The translations under genes were made by a program, and so were the position numbers. 64,000 bases of DNA, from assembly GCF_038738535.1 (NCBI RefSeq), contig NZ_CP046128.1, positions 1,550,001 through 1,614,000 of the forward strand, written 5' to 3'. The stretch is from Bacillus pumilus (GTDB taxonomy: Bacteria > Bacillota > Bacilli > Bacillales > Bacillaceae). Shown here one piece after another: positions 55,270-61,347 of the stretch. Positions within the stretch are counted from its first letter, which is position 1. Every line of letters begins with the position of its first letter. The notes beneath the pieces are model-generated. The model saw nothing but the letters and a program-made list of their open reading frames with translations. It made no database searches and was not told the DNA's origin.

Positions 55270-56520
55270 TTGAAGTCAGAGAGAAAAGCAGAAATTATTG
55301 CAGTCGGGTCCGAACTTTTGCTAGGGCAAATTACGAATACGAATGCACAATTTATCAGCAAACAGCTAGCTGAAATTGGTGTGAATGTTTATTACCACAC
55401 AGCAGTTGGTGACAATCCAGAGCGTTTAAAAAGGGCCATTCAAGTGGCGCAGGAAAGATCGAATTTTATTATCTTCTCAGGTGGTCTTGGACCAACCAAA
55501 GATGATTTAACAAAAGAAACCATTGCGAGTACGCTCGGAAAAGAGCTCGTGCTAAATGAAGAAGCATTTGAATCCATTCAAGACTACTTTCGAAAGACTG
55601 GACGAGACATGTCGCCGAATAACCGTAAGCAGGCACTCGTTCTAGAAGGATCTGATGTGCTCGTAAACCGGTTTGGGATGGCCCCAGGTATGTTTATTCA
55701 AGAAGACGATACATTTTATATGTTGCTTCCTGGACCGCCAAGTGAACTGCATCCGATGTTTGAGAACGAGGCGAAGCCGCTGATTTCTGAGAAACTGGGT
55801 TTAAAGGAAAAAATCGTGTCTGTTGTTCTCCGCTTCTTCGGAATCGGTGAATCACAGCTTGAAACAGACCTAGAAGATTTAATTGATGCTCAAACCAACC
55901 CGACGATTGCACCTCTCGCATCTGACGGTGAAGTGACACTTAGGCTCACGGCTAAGCATGAGGATGAAAAAGAAACGGAGCGTCTGTTAAAAGAAACAGA
56001 AGCGAAAATTTTAGCGCGGGTAGGTGAGTACTTCTACGGGTATGATGATACATCACTTGTCCGTGAAGCTTCCAAGGCCTTGCACGAACACGGGAAAACA
56101 GTGGCAGCGGCTGAGAGCCTGACTGGCGGAATGTTTTCTGAATGGCTGACAGATCTTGAAGGTGCATCGTCGATTTTTAGCGGCAGTGTCGTTTGTTATA
56201 CAAATCAAGTCAAACAGCAGGTGCTTGGCTGCCGGGAGGAAACGTTGTCTTCTCATGGTGCTGTCAGCAAAGAGTGTGCTCTAGAGCTTGCTGAAGGTGC
56301 TAGAAAGCTCGCGGGAAGTGATATTGGCATTAGTTTTACGGGTGTAGCAGGCCCTGATACCCACGAGGGACAGCCTGTCGGAAAAGTGTTCATTGGGCTA
56401 TCTACGAAAGACCATACAGACGTGTTTGAATGGATGTTTACAGGAAGCCGGTCGGGCATTCGAAAGCGCGCTGTGAAATACGGTCTGCATCACTTGCTCA
56501 ATTTATTAAAAGAGAGTTAA
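55270..56520 (+). CDS. cinA: CinA-family competence/damage-inducible protein
   Basis: A 416-residue protein. The N-terminal MoCF-like (COG1058) domain has [22 protein letters not shown] and [18 protein letters not shown]. The C-terminal amidohydrolase domain has [16 protein letters not shown] and [17 protein letters not shown], typical of NMN deamidase PncC. Relatives hydrolyse ADP-ribose and NMN. Co-localisation with recA is conserved and in several bacteria is tied to competence. The start is TTG 55270 after AAAAAGGAC, giving the family length; GTG 55261 is the alternative. Confidence 0.95.
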   Translation: MKSERKAEIIAVGSELLLGQITNTNAQFISKQLAEIGVNVYYHTAVGDNPERLKRAIQVAQERSNFIIFSGGLGPTKDDLTKETIASTLGKELVLNEEAFESIQDYFRKTGRDMSPNNRKQALVLEGSDVLVNRFGMAPGMFIQEDDTFYMLLPGPPSELHPMFENEAKPLISEKLGLKEKIVSVVLRFFGIGESQLETDLEDLIDAQTNPTIAPLASDGEVTLRLTAKHEDEKETERLLKETEAKILARVGEYFYGYDDTSLVREASKALHEHGKTVAAAESLTGGMFSEWLTDLEGASSIFSGSVVCYTNQVKQQVLGCREETLSSHGAVSKECALELAEGARKLAGSDIGISFTGVAGPDTHEGQPVGKVFIGLSTKDHTDVFEWMFTGSRSGIRKRAVKYGLHHLLNLLKES

Positions 56521-56550
56521 TTTTGTTTTTTGTTAGGTTTACTCCTTTAT

Positions 56551-56588
56551 AAAAGAGTGTTTTTTCTAATAGAAATCACTCTTTTCTT
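56551..56588 (+). terminator. Terminator after cinA
   Basis: AAAAGAGTG (56551-56559) pairs with CACTCTTTT (56577-56585), followed by CTTAA. The T run is part of the stem. Confidence 0.65.
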
Positions 56589-56595
56589 AAAAATC

Positions 56596-56637
56596 TGCCA
56601 AGAAAAAATCGAATATGTGTTCGTTTTTTTCTTGGCA
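56596..56637 (+). promoter_or_regulatory. LexA (SOS) box inside a 42-bp palindrome at recA
   Basis: CGAATATGTGTTCG (56610-56623) matches the Gram-positive SOS box consensus CGAACRNRYGTTCG with one difference. It is embedded in a larger inverted repeat whose 18-base arms (56596-56613 and 56620-56637) match at 17 positions. The right arm ends with the recA -35. LexA control of recA is established in Bacillus. Confidence 0.85.
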
Positions 56638-56660
56638 AATGACGTAAAACAAGGTATAGT
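56632..56660 (+). promoter_or_regulatory. Sigma-A promoter of recA
   Basis: TTGGCA (56632-56637) and TATAGT (56655-56660) with exactly 17 bases between. The SOS box ends 8 bases upstream of the -35. Confidence 0.85.
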
Positions 56661-56696
56661 ATAGATAGTGGAATTGATAAAGGAGGAAACAATAGA

Positions 56697-57737
56697 ATGA
56701 GTGATCGTCAAGCAGCCTTAGATATGGCTCTTAAACAAATAGAAAAACAGTTTGGTAAAGGCTCTATTATGAAACTAGGAGAGCAAACAGATACACGCAT
56801 TTCAACAGTACCGAGTGGTTCGTTAGCACTTGATACTGCACTTGGAATAGGTGGATATCCTCGCGGCCGTATTATTGAAGTATATGGTCCAGAGAGTTCT
56901 GGTAAAACGACAGTAGCACTTCATGCCATTGCTGAGGTTCAGCAGCAGGGAGGACAAGCTGCATTTATCGATGCAGAGCATGCGCTCGATCCAGTTTACG
57001 CTCAAAAACTAGGTGTCAATATTGATGAGCTGTTACTTTCTCAGCCTGATACAGGAGAACAAGCACTTGAAATTGCAGAAGCTCTTGTCCGTAGTGGTGC
57101 AGTTGATATTGTTGTCATTGACTCAGTAGCTGCTCTTGTACCAAAAGCAGAGATTGAAGGGGACATGGGTGATTCACATGTTGGTTTACAAGCACGTTTG
57201 ATGTCCCAAGCACTTCGTAAACTATCAGGTGCCATTAATAAATCGAAAACCATTGCCATCTTTATTAACCAAATTCGTGAAAAAGTTGGGGTCATGTTCG
57301 GTAACCCTGAAACAACGCCAGGTGGACGTGCGCTTAAGTTCTATTCGTCTGTTCGTTTAGAAGTGCGCCGTGCTGAACAGCTGAAGCAGGGCAATGACAT
57401 TATGGGGAATAAAACGAGAATTAAAGTGGTGAAAAACAAAGTAGCACCGCCATTCCGTATTGCAGAAGTAGACATTATGTACGGTGAAGGAATCTCAAAA
57501 GAGGGAGAAATCATCGACCTTGGAAGCGAACTAGATATCGTACAAAAGAGCGGTGCTTGGTATTCTTATCAAGAGGAACGTCTTGGGCAAGGCCGCGAAA
57601 ATGCGAAACAGTTCCTTAAAGAAAACAAAGATATTCTTCTCATGATTCAAGAACAAATTAGAGAGCACTACGGTTTGGACACAAACGGAGTGAAAGCAGC
57701 TGAAGAAGAAGAAGGACAAGAGGAATTGGAAATTTAA
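56697..57737 (+). CDS. recA: Recombinase RecA
   Basis: A 346-residue DNA strand-exchange ATPase and SOS co-protease that triggers LexA cleavage. Walker [10 protein letters not shown] is near residue 64, with IDAEHALDP, the Walker [12 protein letters not shown] and the DNA-binding loops around [20 protein letters not shown] and [20 protein letters not shown]. The acidic C-terminal tail reads [13 protein letters not shown]. The ATG follows AAAGGAGGAA. Confidence 0.99.
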   Translation: MSDRQAALDMALKQIEKQFGKGSIMKLGEQTDTRISTVPSGSLALDTALGIGGYPRGRIIEVYGPESSGKTTVALHAIAEVQQQGGQAAFIDAEHALDPVYAQKLGVNIDELLLSQPDTGEQALEIAEALVRSGAVDIVVIDSVAALVPKAEIEGDMGDSHVGLQARLMSQALRKLSGAINKSKTIAIFINQIREKVGVMFGNPETTPGGRALKFYSSVRLEVRRAEQLKQGNDIMGNKTRIKVVKNKVAPPFRIAEVDIMYGEGISKEGEIIDLGSELDIVQKSGAWYSYQEERLGQGRENAKQFLKENKDILLMIQEQIREHYGLDTNGVKAAEEEEGQEELEI

Positions 57738-57744
57738 AGACTAA

Positions 57745-57764
57745 AAGACGCTGAAAAGCGTCTT
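57745..57764 (+). repeat. GAAA-tetraloop hairpin, copy 1
   Basis: AAGACGCT-GAAA-AGCGTCTT is a perfect 8-bp stem with a GAAA loop just after recA. An identical hairpin recurs at 57938-57960, there followed by a T run. This copy lacks the T run. Confidence 0.75.
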
Positions 57765-57772
57765 AGATGGTT

Positions 57773-57819
57773 GACAAAGGGCTAAAATGATCTTTATTTT
57801 AGCCCTTTGTCTTCTTTTC
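57773..57819 (+). terminator. Strong hairpin after recA, terminator
   Basis: A perfect 16-bp stem (57773-57788 with 57796-57811; arms GACAAAGGGCTAAAAT and ATTTTAGCCCTTTGTC), loop GATCTTT, followed by TTCTTTTC. This is the likely recA terminator. Confidence 0.8.
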
Positions 57820-57965
57820 AGCGTGATAGAAAACCTTTGAAGTCTAGGAAGGGCGAGTACCGGAGCGGAGCGAATTAAACATTCGTGAGCACCGGAGCGC
57901 AGACCTGACACCGAATGCGAGGGTTTGTCTACACGCTAAAGACGCTGAAAAGCGTCTTTTTTTTA
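57814..57965 (+). ncRNA. Candidate structured RNA / repeat element between recA and rny
   Basis: A GC-rich 150-base element without an open frame. AGCGTGATAGAAAACC (57820-57835) pairs at long range with GGTTTGTCTACACGCT (57922-57937), with two small bulges. Inside are two direct repeats, GAGTACCGGAGCG (57855-57867) and GAGCACCGGAGCG (57887-57899), and a small hairpin, CGAAT with ATTCG. It ends in a GAAA-loop terminator with a T run (57938-57964). From memory it resembles the dispersed element of about 190 bp described in Bacillus genomes, which I cannot verify here. Confidence 0.55.
57938..57964 (+). terminator. GAAA-tetraloop terminator, copy 2
   Basis: AAAGACGCT-GAAA-AGCGTCTTT followed by TTTTT, closing the structured element. 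It duplicates the hairpin at 57745. Confidence 0.85.
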
Positions 57966-58040
57966 CATTTACATGACAGCTAGCAGGTCAAAAGTTCTGT
58001 CTTTGCTTGAAATAACGACTTACGCCTCAGTCTGACTAGC

Positions 58041-58069
58041 TTGACAAGTATTTCCGACACAATTACAAT
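58041..58069 (+). promoter_or_regulatory. Sigma-A promoter of rny
   Basis: TTGACA (58041-58046) and TACAAT (58064-58069) with a 17-base spacer. The transcript would carry a leader of about 160 bases, in which AGGGC and GCCCT near 58124 and 58154 can pair around GGATCTCATTCC. No gene is visible in the leader. Confidence 0.75.
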
Positions 58070-58237
58070 GGGAATGTATCACTTGTTTTTCTTAACATGA
58101 TTGATAACTAATTTAAACTTGACAAGGGCAGTGAGGATCTCATTCCCTGTGAAGGCCCTGTATGTTGAGACACAAAACAATGTACATGCCGACACTTTAT
58201 TTGTAAAACCAAGTTCATAGCAAGAGGAGGTGAAAAT

Positions 58238-59800
58238 ATGTCGCCTACGATGTTTACGATCATCTCCATTTTGCTGAGCCTAATCTGTTTAGTTGTTGGC
58301 TACTTTGTTCGTAAAACCATTGCAGAAGCAAAAATATCCGGCGCAAGAAACATGGCCGAACAAATTGTTGAGGATGCAAAGCGTGATGCGGAAGCATTGA
58401 AGAAAGAAGCGCTCTTGGAAGCGAAAGATGAAATTCATTCCTTTCGTGTAGAGGCGGAGCAAGAAGTTCGTGAAAGACGTAATGAGCTTCAAAGACAAGA
58501 AAACCGTTTACTTCAAAAAGAGGAAAATCTTGATCGCAAAGACGAATCTTTAGATAAACGGGAGTCCCTGTTGGAGAAGAGAGATCATTCTCTGAATGAA
58601 CGACAACAACATATTGAAGAGATGGAAAGCAAAGTGGATGATATGATTCGTTTGCAGAAAGCCGAGTTAGAACGCATTTCTAGTTTAACTCGAGATGAAG
58701 CGAAACAAATCATTCTGGATCAAGTTGAAAATGAGCTTTCCCACGACATTGCAGTCATGACGAAAGAATCTGAAAACCGAGCGAAAGAAGAGGCTGATAA
58801 AAAGGCGAAAAACATTCTTTCACTTGCGTTACAGCGTTGTGCAGCTGATCATGTAGCTGAAACGACGGTATCTGTAGTCAATCTTCCAAATGATGAGATG
58901 AAAGGTCGTATTATCGGACGTGAAGGACGAAATATCCGTACGTTAGAGACGTTAACAGGTATTGACTTGATCATAGATGATACACCTGAAGCTGTTATCC
59001 TATCGGGCTTTGATCCGATTAGACGTGAAACAGCGAGGATAGCTCTGGACAAGCTAGTCCAGGATGGCCGCATTCATCCTGCACGAATTGAAGAAATGGT
59101 GGAAAAATCACGCCGTGAAGTCGATGATTATATCCGTGAGATGGGTGAGCAAACGACATTCGAAGTCGGAGTTCACGGTCTGCATCCGGATCTCATCAAA
59201 ATTCTCGGTCGCTTAAAATTCCGTACAAGTTATGGACAAAATGTCCTGAAGCATTCAATTGAGGTTGCACATCTTGCAGGTCTCATGGCTTCAGAGCTTG
59301 GAGAAGATGCAAAGCTTGCAAAACGAGCAGGTCTTCTGCATGACATTGGAAAAGCCATTGATCATGAAGTAGAAGGAAGCCACGTAGAAATTGGCGTTGA
59401 GCTTGCGACGAAATATAAAGAGCATCCTGTTGTCATCAACAGTATTGCCTCTCACCACGGTGACCAAGAACCGACATCTATTATCGCTGTTCTTGTTGCG
59501 GCAGCAGATGCATTATCTGCAGCACGCCCTGGTGCAAGAAGTGAGACGCTTGAAAATTACATTCGGAGACTTGAGAAATTAGAAGATATCTCTGAATCTT
59601 ATGAAGGTGTTGAAAAATCGTTTGCGATACAGGCTGGACGTGAAGTACGTATTATGGTGAAGCCAGATTCAATTAATGATCTTGAAGCTCACCGTCTAGC
59701 AAGGGATATTCGTAAGCGGATTGAGGACGAGCTCGATTACCCTGGTCACATTAAAGTGACGGTCATTCGAGAAACTCGCGCAGTAGAGTATGCAAAATAG
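58238..59800 (+). CDS. rny: Ribonuclease Y
   Basis: Membrane-anchored endoribonuclease that initiates mRNA decay, 520 residues. One transmembrane helix (about 5-23) is followed by a long charged coiled coil (about 30-195), a KH domain (about 210-270, [22 protein letters not shown]) and an HD domain (about 335-430) with [18 protein letters not shown] and IASHHGD as metal ligands. The ATG follows GAGGAGGTG. In B. subtilis it forms the degradosome-like network with PNPase and RNase J, whose genes are also in this window. Confidence 0.98.
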   Translation: MSPTMFTIISILLSLICLVVGYFVRKTIAEAKISGARNMAEQIVEDAKRDAEALKKEALLEAKDEIHSFRVEAEQEVRERRNELQRQENRLLQKEENLDRKDESLDKRESLLEKRDHSLNERQQHIEEMESKVDDMIRLQKAELERISSLTRDEAKQIILDQVENELSHDIAVMTKESENRAKEEADKKAKNILSLALQRCAADHVAETTVSVVNLPNDEMKGRIIGREGRNIRTLETLTGIDLIIDDTPEAVILSGFDPIRRETARIALDKLVQDGRIHPARIEEMVEKSRREVDDYIREMGEQTTFEVGVHGLHPDLIKILGRLKFRTSYGQNVLKHSIEVAHLAGLMASELGEDAKLAKRAGLLHDIGKAIDHEVEGSHVEIGVELATKYKEHPVVINSIASHHGDQEPTSIIAVLVAAADALSAARPGARSETLENYIRRLEKLEDISESYEGVEKSFAIQAGREVRIMVKPDSINDLEAHRLARDIRKRIEDELDYPGHIKVTVIRETRAVEYAK

Positions 59801-59833
59801 AGCGGTGCGCTTAGCGCCGCTTTATTTTTTTGT
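59799..59833 (+). terminator. Terminator after rny
   Basis: AGCG-GTGCGC pairs with GCGC-CGCT around TTA, followed by TTTATTTTTTT. Confidence 0.75.
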
Positions 59834-59888
59834 GTAAATATGCAACACTGATAAGAAGTCAATTTATAAGAGAAAGGGTTCAAAGCGC

Positions 59889-60683
59889 ATGAAAATATTA
59901 TTTGTTGGAGATATCGTCGGTTCACCTGGACGAGACACACTGAAAGAATACTTGCCAAAGTTGAAGAAGAAATATCAGCCCCACTTTACCATTGTCAACG
60001 GAGAAAATGCTGCTCATGGGAAAGGGATAACTGAAAAAATCTATCATGAGCTGCTGCAAGCAGGAGCTGACGTGCTTACAATGGGCAACCATACATGGGA
60101 TAAAAGAGACATTTTTGATTTCATCGATGACGCAGCCAACATGGTTCGTCCGGCGAACTTCCCAGAAGGCACACCTGGTAAAGGTCTTACGTTTATAAAA
60201 AAACAAGGAAAAGAACTGGCCGTCATCAATTTACAAGGACGCACTTTTTTACCGCCAATTGACTGCCCGTTTCAAAAAGTAGACGAGTTAATTGCGGAAG
60301 CATCCAAACGTACACCGTTCATTTTTATTGATTTTCATGGTGAAGCCACAAGTGAAAAGCAAGCGATGGGCTGGTATACAGACGGCCGTGCATCATGTGT
60401 CGTTGGAACGCATACACATGTTCAAACAGCAGATAACCGCGTTTTGCCAAAAGGAACTGCGTATATTTCAGATGTGGGAATGACAGGACCTTATGATGGC
60501 ATTTTAGGTGTTGATCGGGAGACGATTATTAAACGATTCAAAACGAGTCTTCCAGTCCGTTTTGAGATTGCAGAAGGACGCACAACACTAAGTGCAGTAA
60601 TCGTAGAAATTGACGAACAGTCGAAAAAAGCTGTCAAAATTGATCGAATTTTGATAAATGATGACCATATTTTCTTTGAATAA
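59889..60683 (+). CDS. ymdB: Metallophosphoesterase YmdB
   Basis: A 264-residue calcineurin-like phosphodiesterase that influences the biofilm/motility choice in B. subtilis and hydrolyses 2',3'-cyclic nucleotides. Metal ligands are visible in FVGDIVGSPGR (Asp 8), VNGENAAHGKG (Glu-Asn near 39-40), MGNHTWD (Asn-His near 67), DFHGEATSEK and VVGTHTHVQTAD. It follows rny, as in B. subtilis. The ATG follows AGAAAGGG. Confidence 0.96.
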   Translation: MKILFVGDIVGSPGRDTLKEYLPKLKKKYQPHFTIVNGENAAHGKGITEKIYHELLQAGADVLTMGNHTWDKRDIFDFIDDAANMVRPANFPEGTPGKGLTFIKKQGKELAVINLQGRTFLPPIDCPFQKVDELIAEASKRTPFIFIDFHGEATSEKQAMGWYTDGRASCVVGTHTHVQTADNRVLPKGTAYISDVGMTGPYDGILGVDRETIIKRFKTSLPVRFEIAEGRTTLSAVIVEIDEQSKKAVKIDRILINDDHIFFE

Positions 60684-60722
60684 ATGTTCACATATTTATT
60701 TCAGAAAAATATTAATCAGAAA

Positions 60723-60752
60723 GAAGGAATATGCGCCCTCTATCGTGAATAT
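60723..60752 (+). promoter_or_regulatory. Sigma-H promoter candidate of spoVS
   Basis: GAAGGAATA (60723-60731) and CGTGAATAT (60744-60752) are spaced by 12 bases. They match the sigma-H consensus RNAGGAWWW and RNNGAATWW at all specified positions but one. spoVS is a known sigma-H gene. Confidence 0.75.
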
Positions 60753-60772
60753 AGTAAAAATGGTAGGTAGCC

Positions 60773-60819
60773 TGCTATTTTTGAAAAACATTTTGGGGAT
60801 GGATTTTCAAAAAATAGCA
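60773..60819 (+). repeat. Long inverted repeat in the spoVS leader
   Basis: TGCTATTTTTGAAAA (60773-60787) pairs with TTTTCAAAAAATAGCA (60804-60819) with a single-base bulge. It lies just downstream of the sigma-H promoter and 65 bases before spoVS. No T run follows; it may stabilise the mRNA or be a protein-binding site. Confidence 0.6.
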
Positions 60820-60884
60820 TCATCTAACAAAGATTGTTCTAATGAACACTCACTTATCCATTGTAAATTTAAGGGGGAGCAGAA

Positions 60885-61145
60885 ATGGAAATTTTAAAAG
60901 TTTCAGCAAAGTCAAATCCGAATTCAGTAGCAGGAGCATTAGCAGGCGTTTTACGTGAACGCGGTGCAGCGGAAATACAAGCAATCGGCGCTGGAGCGCT
61001 GAATCAGGCGGTCAAGGCTGTAGCCATAGCAAGGGGATTTGTTGCACCAAGCGGAGTGGATTTGATATGCATTCCAGCCTTTACTGACATTCTTATCGAT
61101 GGAGAAGAAAGAACAGCAATCAAATTGATTGTTGAGCCGCGATAA
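60885..61145 (+). CDS. spoVS: Stage V sporulation protein S
   Basis: An 86-residue Alba-like-fold protein. The whole sequence is diagnostic: MEILKVSAKSNPNSVAGALA, then AIGAGALNQAVKAVAIARGF and VDLICIPAFTDILIDGEERT. It affects septation, spore coat assembly and engulfment-associated steps. The ATG follows AAGGGGGAGCAG. The gene is monocistronic between a sigma-H promoter and a terminator. Confidence 0.98.
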   Translation: MEILKVSAKSNPNSVAGALAGVLRERGAAEIQAIGAGALNQAVKAVAIARGFVAPSGVDLICIPAFTDILIDGEERTAIKLIVEPR

Positions 61146-61164
61146 TTCTAATTTTATTATTTTC

Positions 61165-61199
61165 AACCTGCTTACATCATGTGAGCAGGTTGTTTTTGT
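61165..61199 (+). terminator. Terminator after spoVS
   Basis: AACCTGCTTAC (61165-61175) pairs with GTGAGCAGGTT (61181-61191), with one G-T pair, followed by GTTTTTG. Confidence 0.85.
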
Positions 61200-61266
61200 T
61201 TACCACTATACATTTCTTATATAACATATTCAGTTCATGAAATAGATAAAAATGACATATTAGAGC

Positions 61267-61319
61267 TTGCATTTTTTCACCAGAATGATAAATTAAGATG
61301 AAGTTAAAAATACTTCATC
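61267..61319 (+). promoter_or_regulatory. Promoter with palindromic operator ahead of the RND gene
   Basis: TTGCAT (61267-61272) and an extended -10, TGATAAATT (61286-61294), are spaced by 16 bases. A perfect palindrome, GATGAAGT (61297-61304) and ACTTCATC (61312-61319), covers the expected start point. A repressor site is likely; no regulator gene for it is in the window. Confidence 0.5.
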
Positions 61320-61347
61320 AAAAATAAATATTTAAGTAGGTGAAATA

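Noticed and set aside
56596..56637. The recA palindrome as the cinA terminator
   Set aside because: No T run follows the right arm, and a separate hairpin at 56551-56588 already fits that role; the centre matches a LexA box.
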